Assembly (NCBI RefSeq): GCF_022832375.1
Contig: NZ_JALHLG010000003.1
Span: forward strand, 186,001 to 250,000
Origin: Novosphingobium beihaiense
GTDB lineage: Bacteria; Pseudomonadota; Alphaproteobacteria; Sphingomonadales; Sphingomonadaceae
Direction of reading: 5' to 3'
Length of the DNA: 64,000 nucleotides
Position numbers and translations under genes: made by a program. The notes under the pieces were generated by a model. That model searched no databases. It saw nothing but the letters and a program-made list of their open reading frames with translations, and was not told where the DNA came from. Below are positions 9,960-19,121 of the stretch, piece after piece; within the stretch, counting starts at the first letter, position 1, and the number at the start of each line of letters is the position of its first letter.

Positions 9960-11713
9960 GCGAAGAGCCCGTGCATGTACCAGCGCGGTTCGCCGGTTTC
10001 TTCGTAGAGGCCGTGGCGGAACACCCAATAGCGCCCCCCCTGCGCATCCTCGATGCGGTAGTAATCGCGGGTGAGCCCGGCGGCGCCCGGCACATGGCCC
10101 TGCGGCCGGTGCCACCATTCGGACGCGATCCGCTCGGGCCCTTCGGCGCGGACGATCTCGTGCACCTGCCCGCGCCAACGCAGGCGTTGCGGCGGGCCGT
10201 CGGGCACCCCGGCCATCGCCGTGACCGGCTGCGGCGGATCGAACAGGAACACAGGGCGGGGCAGCCCATCGCCCGCATCCGGCCATGGCGCCGGGGCCGC
10301 GTGCAGGGCGGGCAGGACTTGCTGCGCGGCCTCCGGAATATGCGTGTCGCAGGGGACCGAGCGCAGGACGCCGTGCTCTCCGAAGCGCGTAGTCAGCCGG
10401 TCGATCAGCACGGCGATGCTTTCCGCCTCGGCCACTTTGCCGCCGATTTCGGGCTGGGCGGGATGCAGCGGCTCGGTGCGGCTGGCGGCGAGGGCGATCG
10501 CATCGAAGCCGAAACCGGGATCGAGCGGATCGGCCAGCGCCTCGATCCGTTCGCCGAACAGCCGTGCGAGGCGCGCCGGATCGCGGCTGGGCAGGCTGGT
10601 CTCGACGCTGAGGCGCCGCCGCGCGCCGTCGGTCCGCTCCAGCCGGACGGTAAAGCGCCGCCCGCCCAGATGGCGCGCTTCCATCTGGCGGGAGAGATCG
10701 GCGAGCAAGTCCTCGATCACTTCCAGCACATAGTCGGTGCGGGCCACGGGTTCAGCAAAACGCGCTTCGGCGCGCAGCGGAGCGGAGGGGCGCCGCGGGG
10801 CCATGGGGCTGTCCTGCTCGCCCAAGACCGCGCGCAGTCTCGCCACGGTCTCCCCGCCGAAACGCGCGGCCAGCGCCGCCATTGGCCGCGTGGCCAGATC
10901 GCCCACGGTAACGAGCCCTGCCCGGCGCAGGCCGGATTGCGCCTCTTCGGGCAGTTCCAGCGCGGCGATGGGAAGCGCGCGGATGCGTTCCTCCTCGCTT
11001 CCAACCTCGTCATTCCCACGAAAGCGGGGAGTCATCTCCTGAGCCAACGGTTCGGCGAGACGCCGGGAGCTGGATTCCCGCCTTCGCGGGGATGACGAAG
11101 GTTGGGAGAGACTAGGCTTTGCCTCGTCATGGCGAGAGGCGGAGCCGCGCGGCAATCCAGAGTCGGCGCCAACCGCTCTGGATTGCTTCGGCCTGCGGCC
11201 TCGCAATGACGAAGAGGGGGACGCCTCCCCATCCCCATCCCCATACTGCGCCAGCGCGCGGGCGGCGGCGGCGTGGACGGCGAAGGCGTGGCGGGCGGTG
11301 TAGCCCGCTTCCGTTATCGCCGCCTGCGCCAGTGCCGCCTCGCCGCCGAACAGATGTGCGCAGGCGGTAATGTCGAGCATGATTCCATCGGGCGGGTCTG
11401 GCGCGGCCATCGGGGTGAAGCGCAGCATCCGCCCGGTCAGGCGTTCCAGTTCGCGGGCATCGGCTTCGCCGTCATGCGGCAAGCTCTTCAGATCGGGGCA
11501 GCGCGCCCGGGCATCGGCGAGCGTCATCCCCACGCTCAGGCCCAGACCGCTCGCCTGCGCGTCCACCGCCGCCAGCCGCAAGGCGTTGCCCGCCCGCTCC
11601 ACCAGCACCACAGGCACGGACCAGTCCTGCCCCGACGCCTTGCGGACCCGCTCGCACGGGAACCACGGGAACCACAGCGCCAGATAGCGGCGCGGCATCG
11701 ATGCGTCCGGCAT
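9956..11713 (-). CDS. imuB: ImuB, Y-family polymerase-like protein carrying in-frame repeats
   Basis: Catalytically degenerate Y-family protein that bridges ImuA, ImuC and the beta clamp in the mutasome. It opens with PRRYLALWFPWFPCERVR and contains a little-finger-like region (about residues 290-400) and the usual long C-terminal tail ending YEETGEPRWYMHGLFA. The start at 11713 is set by a GGAGG ribosome site 6 nt upstream. Residues about 168-236 are unusual: they are encoded by two palindromic repeats plus a spacer and give low-complexity text such as SLRGRRPKQSRAVG. The frame stays open through both. At 585 residues the protein is longer than usual by about that insert. Confidence 0.93.
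   Translation of the reverse strand: MPDASMPRRYLALWFPWFPCERVRKASGQDWSVPVVLVERAGNALRLAAVDAQASGLGLSVGMTLADARARCPDLKSLPHDGEADARELERLTGRMLRFTPMAAPDPPDGIMLDITACAHLFGGEAALAQAAITEAGYTARHAFAVHAAAARALAQYGDGDGEASPSSSLRGRRPKQSRAVGADSGLPRGSASRHDEAKPSLSQPSSSPRRRESSSRRLAEPLAQEMTPRFRGNDEVGSEEERIRALPIAALELPEEAQSGLRRAGLVTVGDLATRPMAALAARFGGETVARLRAVLGEQDSPMAPRRPSAPLRAEARFAEPVARTDYVLEVIEDLLADLSRQMEARHLGGRRFTVRLERTDGARRRLSVETSLPSRDPARLARLFGERIEALADPLDPGFGFDAIALAASRTEPLHPAQPEIGGKVAEAESIAVLIDRLTTRFGEHGVLRSVPCDTHIPEAAQQVLPALHAAPAPWPDAGDGLPRPVFLFDPPQPVTAMAGVPDGPPQRLRWRGQVHEIVRAEGPERIASEWWHRPQGHVPGAAGLTRDYYRIEDAQGGRYWVFRHGLYEETGEPRWYMHGLFA
11007..11098. repeat. Palindromic repeat element A inside imuB
   Basis: Near-perfect inverted repeat of about 92 bp. 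The outer arms begin tcgtcattcccacgaaagcg and end with its near complement closing on gatgacga; flanking ccaacc/ggttgg extends the pairing. It is of the intergenic REP/BIME kind common in alphaproteobacterial genomes (arms reading tcattccc...gggatga), yet here it lies inside a gene. A miniature relative sits between nifK and nifE at 46386-46417. Confidence 0.75.
11124..11212. repeat. Palindromic repeat element B inside imuB
   Basis: Second, different inverted repeat of about 89 bp. It starts tcgtcatggcgagaggcgga and ends cctgcggcctcgcaatgacga, with an inner gcaatccagag/ctctggattgc pairing. This is the widespread alphaproteobacterial element read in other frames as CEAAGRSNP or CFASLAMT. It lies 25 bp from element A and is also translated as part of imuB. 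Confidence 0.75.
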
Positions 11714-12344
11714 GGAAGCCTCCCTTGTTCGCGTCCCACTCCAGCCGCCAGCGCATTCCGGACGGGCCGCCGCGCCGCCGCTCCAGCTCCACCTCGCAGG
11801 CGGGCAGGCCCGGCGCTCCGGCAAGCCAGGGCACGGAGGCCGCGGGACGCACGATCCAGCGGCTATGCGCAGCGCTGGATCGCGCCGCAGCCTTGCCGCG
11901 CAGCACCATGACCGCCACCCCGGACTTTTCGGCGGCGAGCACCAGACGGCGGCTGGCAGTCAGATCATAGCGCGGCAGATTGCCCCAGGTTTCCAGCACC
12001 ACCGCCGCCAGCCCCGCGCAGCGCGCGGCATCGAGCCCGGCCTGCAGCAGGGCCGGTTCGTCCTTCGCCTCGACAATGAGCAGCCGGGCGGGATCGATCC
12101 CCAGCCCGGCCAGCCCCTCGCCATAGATCCGCAAGGGCAGCGGCGAACGCCGTGGACAGCGGGCCAGCAGCACTGGCCTGTCACTATCCCGCGCCAGCGC
12201 CGCCAGCGTAAACGCCATGGCCACGGCCAGCCCTGCGGCATCGGCATGGATTTCATGCAGATGCCCTGGCGCAGGCCACGGAAACGCCTCCTCCGGCGGT
12301 ACGGGGGAGGCGGAATGAGAATGAGAGGCGGGACTCCGGAGCAT
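11472..12344 (-). CDS. imuA: ImuA, RecA-like mutasome protein
   Basis: SOS-induced protein of the ImuA/SulA-like family that works with ImuB and ImuC; the family is related to RecA. The sequence from HLHEIHADAAGLAVAMAFTL through ETWGNLPRYDLTASRRLVLA is the conserved family core. The frame is oddly long at its end: it continues 242 nt past the imuB start, and the last 80 or so residues are low-complexity (GAGLVRACGAGGAGGQ). The natural C-terminus is therefore probably near DANKGGFHAGRIDA. Either the overlap is real or the stop was lost by a frameshift. An exact SOS box lies 29 nt upstream of the start codon. Confidence 0.85.
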   Translation of the reverse strand: MLRSPASHSHSASPVPPEEAFPWPAPGHLHEIHADAAGLAVAMAFTLAALARDSDRPVLLARCPRRSPLPLRIYGEGLAGLGIDPARLLIVEAKDEPALLQAGLDAARCAGLAAVVLETWGNLPRYDLTASRRLVLAAEKSGVAVMVLRGKAAARSSAAHSRWIVRPAASVPWLAGAPGLPACEVELERRRGGPSGMRWRLEWDANKGGFHAGRIDAAPLSGAVVPVVPVRAGPQGVGAGLVRACGAGGAGGQRLAAGGGGRAGERSGPERGDDARRCPGALPRSEELAA

Positions 12345-12372
12345 GAGGAAACAGATCTCGAATCACTTCAAT

Positions 12373-12387
12373 GTTCCTATTATGTTC
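12373..12387 (-). promoter_or_regulatory. LexA (SOS) box of imuA-imuB-dnaE2
   Basis: Exact alphaproteobacterial LexA operator, GTTC-N7-GTTC: gttcctattatgttc read on the + strand. It lies just upstream of imuA (start 12344). It predicts DNA-damage induction of the whole three-gene cassette. Confidence 0.88.
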
Positions 12388-12444
12388 CATTTATGGCTGT
12401 CATGTCCACAGCTCTCGATGCAGGCGGGATCCATGCGGCAGCCC

Positions 12445-12479
12445 AAAGAAAAGCCCTCTCCCCACGAAGGGGAGAGGGC
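12445..12479 (-). terminator. Rho-independent terminator of the MFS gene
   Basis: An 11-bp perfect stem (arms 12453-12463 and 12469-12479) with a 5-nt loop is followed on the minus strand by a T-rich TTTTCTTT run. It is placed 90 bp past the MFS stop codon and just before the SOS promoter of imuA. Confidence 0.8.
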
Positions 12480-12568
12480 CGAGAGAGGGGGAGCCTTTAT
12501 GAGGCGGGGTGGGGGGAAAGCCCCCTCTCAAATTCCATCGCCGCTCTGCATGCGCAGGCGAAACGTCC

Positions 12569-13882
12569 TTACTTGTTCCCGGCGAGCCCAGCGTTGAGCC
12601 AAAGTGCGATCAGCGTCGCCAGAGCGCCCGAGAGCAGATAGGCGCCCGAAGCGATCAGACCGAAGTTGACCGACAGCAGCAACGCGGCCAGCGGAGCGAA
12701 GCCTGCGCCCAGCAGCCACGACAAGTCGCTGGTGAAGGCCGAACCGGTATAGCGGTGCTCGGTCGCGAAACCCGAGGCGACGACGCCCGAGGACTGGCCG
12801 AAGGCAAGGCCGAGCAGAATGAAGCCGATCACCATGAACACGATCTCGCCCACCGTCCCGGCATCGAGAAGCTGCGGCGCGAAGCCCGAGAACACGGCGA
12901 TGCCCACCGCGCAGCCGCCCAGCAGGGTGCGGCGGCCGAAGTGGTCGGCCAGACGGCCCGAGGCAATCACCGCGACCACGCCGAACGCAGCAGCCACCGC
13001 CTCGATCAGCAAGAAGGTCGTCGGCGTCTCACGCGTGAAGAGAGAAACCCACGAGAGCGGGAACACCGTCACCATGTGGAACAGCGCGAAGCTGGCGAGC
13101 GGGGCCAGCGCGCCGATGAGGATCGTCTTCCACTCGGTGCGGATCGTGGTGGAAACGCTGACGGCCTGCAGGTCGCGGCTGCGGAACAAGTGATCGAATT
13201 CCTCGGTCACAACAATGCGCAGACGAGCGAAGAGCGCCACCACGTTGATCGCGAAAGCCACGAAGAAAGGATAGCGCCAGCCCCAGTCGAGGAAGTCGGC
13301 CGCCGAAAGCGACGTGACCATGTAGGCGAACAGCAGGCTGGCCACGATCAGGCCGAACGGCGCCCCGAGCTGCGGGATCATCGCATACCAGCCGCGCTTT
13401 TCCTCCGGCGCGTTGAGCGCGAGCAGCGAAGCGAGACCGTCCCAGGTGCCGCCGAGCGCGAAACCCTGCCCCAGCCGCAGCAGCGCGAGCAGCCAGATCG
13501 AGGTCGTGCCCGCATCGGCATAAGCGGGCAGGAAAGCGATCGCCGCTGTCGAGCCGCCCAGCATGAACAGCGCGATCGTCAGCTTGGTGCCGCGGCCATA
13601 GGCCCGGTCGATCGCCATGAACACCAGCGACCCCACCGGCCGGGCAATGAAGGCCAGCGAGAAGATCGCGAAGGAATAGAGCGTGCCCGTCAGCACATCG
13701 ACGAAAGGGAAGAACAGCTTCGGAAACACCAGCACCGAGGCGATGGCATAGACGAAGAAGTCAAAAAACTCCGACGTGCGGCCGATGATGACACCGATCG
13801 CGATCTCCGCCGGGGAGACTTTGTGTTCCTCCTTGAAGATCGGCAAGCCCAGGGCTTCGCGGGTCTGGGTGGTACTGGTCAT
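12569..13882 (-). CDS. MFS transporter, metabolite:proton symporter type
   Basis: A 437-residue inner-membrane permease with about 12 hydrophobic segments. The signature EFFDFFVYAIASVLVFPKLF and the loop ARPVGSLVFMAIDRAYGRGT match the metabolite:H+ symporter (MHS) subgroup, whose members usually carry organic acids or osmolytes. The ATG at 13882 (MTSTTQTREALGLPIFKEEH) is preferred; the 31 codons upstream do not look like protein. It stands alone, diverges from cyoA across 193 bp, and ends at a good terminator. The substrate is unknown. Confidence 0.85.
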   Translation of the reverse strand: MTSTTQTREALGLPIFKEEHKVSPAEIAIGVIIGRTSEFFDFFVYAIASVLVFPKLFFPFVDVLTGTLYSFAIFSLAFIARPVGSLVFMAIDRAYGRGTKLTIALFMLGGSTAAIAFLPAYADAGTTSIWLLALLRLGQGFALGGTWDGLASLLALNAPEEKRGWYAMIPQLGAPFGLIVASLLFAYMVTSLSAADFLDWGWRYPFFVAFAINVVALFARLRIVVTEEFDHLFRSRDLQAVSVSTTIRTEWKTILIGALAPLASFALFHMVTVFPLSWVSLFTRETPTTFLLIEAVAAAFGVVAVIASGRLADHFGRRTLLGGCAVGIAVFSGFAPQLLDAGTVGEIVFMVIGFILLGLAFGQSSGVVASGFATEHRYTGSAFTSDLSWLLGAGFAPLAALLLSVNFGLIASGAYLLSGALATLIALWLNAGLAGNK

Positions 13883-14003
13883 CTCGATGTCGCGGCCTTC
13901 GTAGTCTGGGTCCGCGCCCGCGCGCCGCGAAGGCGCACCGGCAACGGGCGAATCACAGTGCGGGCGCGCAAACACCCGACGTCACAGCGTGGCCCTATCG
14001 TCA

Positions 14004-14017
14004 TTGATCGCGGTCAA
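14004..14017. promoter_or_regulatory. FNR/FixK-like box upstream of cyoA
   Basis: ttgatcgcggtcaa fits the FNR/FixK pattern TTGAT-N4-ATCAA with one mismatch. It lies 59 bp before the cyoA start. An anaerobic regulator binding here would probably repress or tune the high-oxygen oxidase; this is inference. Confidence 0.55.
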
Positions 14018-14024
14018 GGGGATT

Positions 14025-14037
14025 GGACAAAATGTCC
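14025..14037. promoter_or_regulatory. Palindrome upstream of cyoA
   Basis: Perfect inverted repeat GGACA-AAA-TGTCC, 7 bp downstream of the FNR-like box. It may be a second operator in the MFS/cyo intergenic region. The cognate regulator is not known. Confidence 0.4.
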
Positions 14038-14075
14038 TATGTTCGCATTCGCAGCACGAGCCTACCCGCAGCGCC

Positions 14076-15314
14076 ATGCGCCTAACCGATTCCCGCCCAA
14101 AGCCGCGCCGAATGCCTGCGCTGGCCCGAGTCCTGGCTGCCCTGTCACTGACGGGAGCCTTGTCCGCCTGCAACACGGTCGTCCTGAAACCGGCCGGTGA
14201 TGTCGCACAGCAGCAGGGCGACCTTGTCGTCATGTCGACCGTGCTGATGCTGATCATCATCGTCCCGGTCATGGCCCTGACACTGTTCTTCGCGTGGAAA
14301 TACCGCGCCTCGAACAAGAACGCGGAATACAAGCCGGACTGGGATCACTCGACCCAGCTCGAACTCGTCATCTGGGCGGCGCCGCTGCTCATCGTCATCT
14401 GCCTGGGCGCGCTGACCTGGGTGAGCACCCACCTGCTCGATCCCTACCGCACGATCGGCCGCATCGACGGCAAGACCCCGGTCCGGCACGATGCCAAGCC
14501 GCTCGAAGTCGATGTCGTCGCGCTCGACTGGAAATGGCTGTTCATCTACCCCGAGCAGGGCATCGCCACCGTCAACGAACTGGTCGTGCCCGCAGGCCGC
14601 CCGCTCGATTTCAAGATCACCGCATCGAGCGTGATGAACTCGTTCTACGTGCCCGCGATGGCGGGGCAGATCTATGCCATGCCCGGCATGCAGACGCGCC
14701 TCAACGCGGTGATGAACAAGACGGGTGACGATTTCGTCGGCTTCTCGGCCAACTATTCGGGCGCGGGCTTCTCGGGCATGCGTTTCAAGACCCGCTCGGT
14801 CACCGAAGCGCAGTTCGCCCAGTGGGCCGACGGCGTGAAGGCCGGGGCGAAGAACGCCGGAACGCTGGACGACGCCACGTACCTCCAGCTCGAAAAGCCG
14901 AGCGAGAACGTGCCCGCCACCTATTACGCCAAAGTCGCGCCGAACCTCTACGGCAAGATCCTCGACATGTGCGTCGAGCCCGGCAAGATGTGCATGAGCG
15001 AGATGATGGCGATCGACGCGCGCGGCGGCCTCGGCAAGGAAGGCATCCGCAACGTCTCGATGCTGGCTTACGACAAGCACGGGCGCGAGGCAGCGGCCGA
15101 GGCCAATGCCAACCCGGATGCGGCCGCCCGCCGCGAGCTGGCCTGGGTGCGCGCCCTGTGCGACCAGAAGCCCGGCCAGGCGCCCGACAACATCGTCAAG
15201 GCCCCCGCAAACCAGCGTTCGCTGACCGGCGCCGGTCTTTCCGCCCCGCAGTCCATTGCTTTTGACAAGGCTCTGGAAAAGCCGGCGCACTCCCTCCTGA
15301 TTTCCCGGAACTGA
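14076..15314 (+). CDS. cyoA: Cytochrome bo3 ubiquinol oxidase subunit II
   Basis: Subunit II of the proton-pumping quinol oxidase in the inner membrane. A lipoprotein signal ends [11 protein letters not shown], with Cys 32 as the lipidation site. Two transmembrane helices follow (about residues 50-75 and 90-115), then the periplasmic cupredoxin domain, which lacks the CuA ligands, as expected for a quinol rather than cytochrome c oxidase. The ATG at 14076 puts the signal peptide correctly; 14112 is possible. It is the first gene of cyoABCD-SURF1. Confidence 0.93.
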   Translation: MRLTDSRPKPRRMPALARVLAALSLTGALSACNTVVLKPAGDVAQQQGDLVVMSTVLMLIIIVPVMALTLFFAWKYRASNKNAEYKPDWDHSTQLELVIWAAPLLIVICLGALTWVSTHLLDPYRTIGRIDGKTPVRHDAKPLEVDVVALDWKWLFIYPEQGIATVNELVVPAGRPLDFKITASSVMNSFYVPAMAGQIYAMPGMQTRLNAVMNKTGDDFVGFSANYSGAGFSGMRFKTRSVTEAQFAQWADGVKAGAKNAGTLDDATYLQLEKPSENVPATYYAKVAPNLYGKILDMCVEPGKMCMSEMMAIDARGGLGKEGIRNVSMLAYDKHGREAAAEANANPDAAARRELAWVRALCDQKPGQAPDNIVKAPANQRSLTGAGLSAPQSIAFDKALEKPAHSLLISRN

Positions 15315-15319
15315 CCAGC

Positions 15320-17323
15320 ATGGAAACCGTAGTTCACAATCATTGGAGCCCTCTGCTGGGCCGTCTGTGGTGGGATGCGATCCCACAGGAGCCCATCGTC
15401 TGGGCCACTTTCGCCGTGGTCGCGCTGGGCGGTATCGCCCTGCTGGCCGCGCTGACCTATTTCAAGGTCTGGGGCTATCTCTGGAAAGAGTGGTTCACGA
15501 GCGTCGATCACAAGAAGATCGGCATCATGTACATGGTGCTGGGCCTCGTCATGTTCGTGCGCGGCTTTGCCGATGCGCTGATGATGCGCCTGCAGCAGGC
15601 CTGGGCCTTCAATGGTTCCGAAGGCTATCTCAACGCGCACCACTTCGATCAGGTCTTCACCGCACACGGCGTGATCATGATCTTCTTCGCGGCGATGCCG
15701 TTCGTGACCGGTTTCATGAACTACGTGGTGCCGCTGCAGATCGGCGCGCGTGACGTCAGCTTCCCGTTCCTCAACAACTTCAGCTTCTGGATGACCGCTT
15801 CGGGCGCCGTCCTCGTCATGCTCTCGCTGTTCATCGGCGAATTCGGGCAGACCGGCTGGCTGGCCTATCCGCCGCTGTCGAACATCGCCTACAGCCCGTG
15901 GGTCGGTGTCGATTACTGGATCTGGGCCTTGCAGATCGCGGGCGTCGGCACGCTGCTTTCGGGCGTCAACCTGATCTGCACGATCGTGAAAATGCGCGCG
16001 CCCGGCATGGACATGATGAAGATGCCGATCTTCACCTGGACCGCGCTGTGCACCAACATCCTGATCGTCGCTGCCTTCCCGGTGCTGACTGCGGTGCTGT
16101 GCATGCTCACCGCCGACCGCTACCTCGGCTTCGACTTCTTCACGAACGATTTCGGCGGCAACGCCATGATGTACGTGAACCTGATCTGGATCTGGGGCCA
16201 CCCCGAAGTCTACATCCTGATCCTGCCGATCTTCGGCGTGTTCTCGGAAGTGACCGCCACCTTCTGCGGCAAGCGCCTGTTCGGCTACAGCTCGATGGTC
16301 TACGCCTCGCTGGTCATCACCATCCTGTCCTACCTCGTGTGGCTGCACCACTTCTTCACGATGGGCTCGGGCGCCAGCGTCAATTCGTTCTTCGGCATCA
16401 CCACGATGGTGATCTCGATCCCGACCGGCGCCAAGCTGTTCAACTGGCTGTTCACGATGTACCACGGCCGCATCCGCTTCGAACTGCCGATGATGTGGAC
16501 GGTGGCCTTCATGCTCACCTTCACCATCGGCGGCATGACCGGCGTGCTGCTGGCCGTTCCCCCGGCGGACTTCGTGCTCCACAACTCGCTGTTCCTGATC
16601 GCGCACTTCCATAACGTGATCATCGGCGGCGTCGTCTTCGGCACCTTCGCGGGCATCAACTTCTGGTGGCCCAAGGCCTTTGGTTTCAAGCTGCACACCG
16701 GCCTCGGCAAAATCAGCTTCTGGAGCTGGGTCGTCGGCTTCTACCTTGCCTTCATGCCGCTCTATGTGCTCGGCCTGATGGGTGTGACCCGCCGCATGCG
16801 CGTGTTCGACGATCCGAGCCTGCAGATCTGGTTCATCGTTGCCGGCATCGGCGCGGCGCTGATCGCGGTGGGCATCGCCGCCTTCCTCGCCCAGGTCGGC
16901 TACTCGATCTGGAAGCGCGACGAGCTGGCCTGCGGCGGCGATCCGTGGGATGCCCGTTCGCTCGAATGGTCGACCACTTCGCCCCCACCCGCCTACAACT
17001 TCGCGTTCACCCCGGTGGTCCACGAGATCGACGCCTGGGACGACATGAAGCGTTGCGGCGTCCCCCGCCCCACCGGCGGCTTCCAGCCGATCCACATGCC
17101 CAAGAACACCGAAGCCGGTATTATCCTGGGCGGTATCGCCACGGTCTTCGGCTTCGCGATGATCTGGCATATCTGGTGGCTGGCGGGTCTCACTTTCGCC
17201 GGGATGATCGGCTATGCGATCTTCCACACCTTCAACTACAACCGCGACTACTTCATCCCCGCCGATGAAGTGACCGCGACCGAAGCGGCGGCTATCGGCC
17301 AGTTCGCGCCTGCGGGAGCCTGA
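15320..17323 (+). CDS. cyoB: Cytochrome bo3 ubiquinol oxidase subunit I
   Basis: Catalytic haem-copper subunit that reduces oxygen to water and pumps protons. At 667 residues it has the family length. Visible motifs include the haem/CuB-proximal [15 protein letters not shown], with the cross-linked His-Tyr pair, and [17 protein letters not shown], with the further CuB and haem His residues. It starts 5 nt after cyoA and ends 3 nt before cyoC. A 949-codon open frame on the opposite strand is only a composition shadow. Confidence 0.97.
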   Translation: METVVHNHWSPLLGRLWWDAIPQEPIVWATFAVVALGGIALLAALTYFKVWGYLWKEWFTSVDHKKIGIMYMVLGLVMFVRGFADALMMRLQQAWAFNGSEGYLNAHHFDQVFTAHGVIMIFFAAMPFVTGFMNYVVPLQIGARDVSFPFLNNFSFWMTASGAVLVMLSLFIGEFGQTGWLAYPPLSNIAYSPWVGVDYWIWALQIAGVGTLLSGVNLICTIVKMRAPGMDMMKMPIFTWTALCTNILIVAAFPVLTAVLCMLTADRYLGFDFFTNDFGGNAMMYVNLIWIWGHPEVYILILPIFGVFSEVTATFCGKRLFGYSSMVYASLVITILSYLVWLHHFFTMGSGASVNSFFGITTMVISIPTGAKLFNWLFTMYHGRIRFELPMMWTVAFMLTFTIGGMTGVLLAVPPADFVLHNSLFLIAHFHNVIIGGVVFGTFAGINFWWPKAFGFKLHTGLGKISFWSWVVGFYLAFMPLYVLGLMGVTRRMRVFDDPSLQIWFIVAGIGAALIAVGIAAFLAQVGYSIWKRDELACGGDPWDARSLEWSTTSPPPAYNFAFTPVVHEIDAWDDMKRCGVPRPTGGFQPIHMPKNTEAGIILGGIATVFGFAMIWHIWWLAGLTFAGMIGYAIFHTFNYNRDYFIPADEVTATEAAAIGQFAPAGA

Positions 17324-17326
17324 GCC

Positions 17327-17980
17327 ATGAACGCCACGACCATGGATACCATGAACACGCCTAAAGCCAGCCCGGAGCAGCTCACCGCAGCCTTCTACGA
17401 GCTGGAGCCGCATCACCATCCCGAAGGCGCCAGCACCATGCTGGGCTTCTGGATCTACCTGATGAGCGACTGCCTCATCTTCGCGATGCTGTTCGCGGCC
17501 TATGGCGTTCTCGGCGGCAACTATGCCGCCGGGCCCAGCCCCAAGGATCTGTTCGAGCTGCCGCTGGTGGCGCTGAACACAGCGATGCTGCTGTTCTCCT
17601 CGATCACGTATGGCTTCGCGATGCTGGCCATGGCGAAGAACCAGAAGGGCGCGACGATCGCCTGGCTGCTGATCACCGCGGTGTTCGGCGCCTGCTTCCT
17701 CGGGATCGAGCTGTTCGAATTCTCCAGCCTGATCCATGAGGGCGCAACGCCGATGCGCTCGGGCTTCCTCACCGCGTTCTTCTCGCTGGTGGGCACCCAC
17801 GGCCTTCACGTGACCTTCGGCCTCGTCTGGCTGTTCACGCTGGTCACGCAGATCACCCGCAAGGGCCTGATCCAGGCCAACAAGCGCCGCCTCATGTGCC
17901 TCTCGCTGTTCTGGCACTTCCTCGACGTCATCTGGATCGGCGTCTTCACTTTCGTCTATCTCATGGGGATGCTGCGATGA
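17327..17980 (+). CDS. cyoC: Cytochrome bo3 ubiquinol oxidase subunit III
   Basis: A 217-residue inner-membrane subunit with five hydrophobic segments. It shows the conserved FWIYLMSDCLIFAMLFAAYG near the start and GTHGLHVTFGLVWL towards the end. It supports assembly and stability of the oxidase core. Its stop overlaps the cyoD start (ATGA), indicating coupled translation. Confidence 0.95.
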   Translation: MNATTMDTMNTPKASPEQLTAAFYELEPHHHPEGASTMLGFWIYLMSDCLIFAMLFAAYGVLGGNYAAGPSPKDLFELPLVALNTAMLLFSSITYGFAMLAMAKNQKGATIAWLLITAVFGACFLGIELFEFSSLIHEGATPMRSGFLTAFFSLVGTHGLHVTFGLVWLFTLVTQITRKGLIQANKRRLMCLSLFWHFLDVIWIGVFTFVYLMGMLR

Positions 17981-18369
17981 GCGCTGCCGACCACCACGCC
18001 CACAACGATCATACCCACGATCACGATGATCACGGCGAAAGCCACGGCTCGCTGCGCGACTATGTGATCGGCTTCGTCCTCTCGGTCGTCCTCACCGCCA
18101 TTCCATTCTGGCTGGTGATGAGCGGCGCGATTGCCGACAAGCAGGCCACCGCGCTCGTCATCATGGCTTTCGCGGTCGTGCAGATCGTGGTTCACATGAT
18201 CTACTTCCTGCACATGAACACCAAGTCGGAGAACGGCTGGACGGTCATGGCGCTGATCTTCACGATCATCCTGGTGGTGATCGCGCTGTCCGGCTCGCTG
18301 TGGGTGATGTATCACCTCAACCACAACATGATGCCGATGACGGCCCACGATATGGGACAACTGCCCTGA
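17977..18369 (+). CDS. cyoD: Cytochrome bo3 ubiquinol oxidase subunit IV
   Basis: Small subunit of 130 residues. A His/Asp-rich cytoplasmic head (ADHHAHNDHTHDHDDHGE) precedes three membrane helices (from LRDYVIGFVLSVVLTAIPFW). The head is more His-rich than usual and could bind metal. The start at 17977 is fixed by the 4-nt overlap with cyoC; the open frame further upstream is a shadow. Confidence 0.93.
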   Translation: MSAADHHAHNDHTHDHDDHGESHGSLRDYVIGFVLSVVLTAIPFWLVMSGAIADKQATALVIMAFAVVQIVVHMIYFLHMNTKSENGWTVMALIFTIILVVIALSGSLWVMYHLNHNMMPMTAHDMGQLP

Positions 18370-19112
18370 CCCGCCCCACCGGGGCACCCGACACCGCAGC
18401 AGCAGGGCGGCCCTGGGGGCTGACCCTGCTGTTGCTTTTTGCGCTCATCGCTTTCGTGGCGCTCGGCGTGTGGCAGGTGAAGCGCCTGCACTGGAAGCAT
18501 GACCTGATCGCCCGCGTGAACGCCCGGGTCCATGCTGCCCCTGCCACCCTGCCCTCCGCCCGGCGGCTGGCCTCGGCCCCGGCCCATGCGCTCGATTATA
18601 TGCGCGTGAAGGTCTCCGGCACTTATGCCGCACCGCAGACCGCGCTGGTGCGCGCGGCGACGGAACTCGGCACCGGCTACTGGGCGATGACACCGCTGCA
18701 CATCGCCGACGGGCGGACCGTCTGGATCAATCGCGGCTTTCTCCCGGCAGGCACGACGGTTTTCGAAGCCGCCAGGACCACGCCTCCCGGTCCCGTTACC
18801 GTGACCGGCTTCGTGCGCGCCAGCGAGCCGGGCGGCAGCCTGCTCCAGTCCAACCGCCCGCAGGACGATCGCTGGTACTCGCGCGACGTTGCCGCACTCT
18901 CAAAGGCGAAGCGGTCCGGCCCCGCCGCCCCCGTCTTCATCGATGCCCAAACGGAAAACGCTGCCCGGCATGCCGCAGGAAAGCCCGCGCCGGTCCCCGG
19001 CCTCACCGTGATCCATTTCCCCGACAATCACCTGCAATACGCCCTGACATGGTTCGCCATGGCGGCCCTTTCGCTCGTGGCTATTGGCGTTGTGTGGCGC
19101 CGCAGGGCATAG
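18300..19112 (+). CDS. SURF1-family oxidase assembly protein
   Basis: Membrane protein for haem-copper oxidase assembly, probably haem insertion. It has the family layout: an N-terminal membrane helix (LLLLFALIAFVALGVWQVKR), a periplasmic domain with GYWAMTPLHIADGRTVWINRGFL, and a C-terminal helix (YALTWFAMAALSLVAIGVVW). The start is uncertain: the GTG at 18300 overlaps cyoD by 70 nt, while a CTG at 18366 overlapping the cyoD stop would give a more natural N-terminus. No ATG is available before the first helix. Confidence 0.85.
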   Translation: MGDVSPQPQHDADDGPRYGTTALTRPTGAPDTAAAGRPWGLTLLLLFALIAFVALGVWQVKRLHWKHDLIARVNARVHAAPATLPSARRLASAPAHALDYMRVKVSGTYAAPQTALVRAATELGTGYWAMTPLHIADGRTVWINRGFLPAGTTVFEAARTTPPGPVTVTGFVRASEPGGSLLQSNRPQDDRWYSRDVAALSKAKRSGPAAPVFIDAQTENAARHAAGKPAPVPGLTVIHFPDNHLQYALTWFAMAALSLVAIGVVWRRRA

Positions 19113-19121
19113 GGATCAGGC

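Noticed and set aside
7758..10007. 749-codon open frame on the plus strand opposite dnaE2
   Set aside because: Antisense shadow; the minus strand encodes a full-length ImuC polymerase with all motifs.
12453..12479. CCCTCTCC/GGAGAGGG palindrome as another interspersed repeat
   Set aside because: Its position after the MFS stop and the T-rich run on the minus strand make a terminator the simpler reading.
12509..14200. 563-codon highly charged open frame opposite the MFS gene
   Set aside because: No family features, crosses a terminator and the cyo control region, and lies antisense to a real permease.
15068..17917. 949-codon open frame on the minus strand opposite cyoB/cyoC
   Set aside because: Very rich in Asp, Glu, His, Arg and Gln with no domain text. 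It is the antisense shadow of high-GC coding sequence with a clearly real gene on the other strand.
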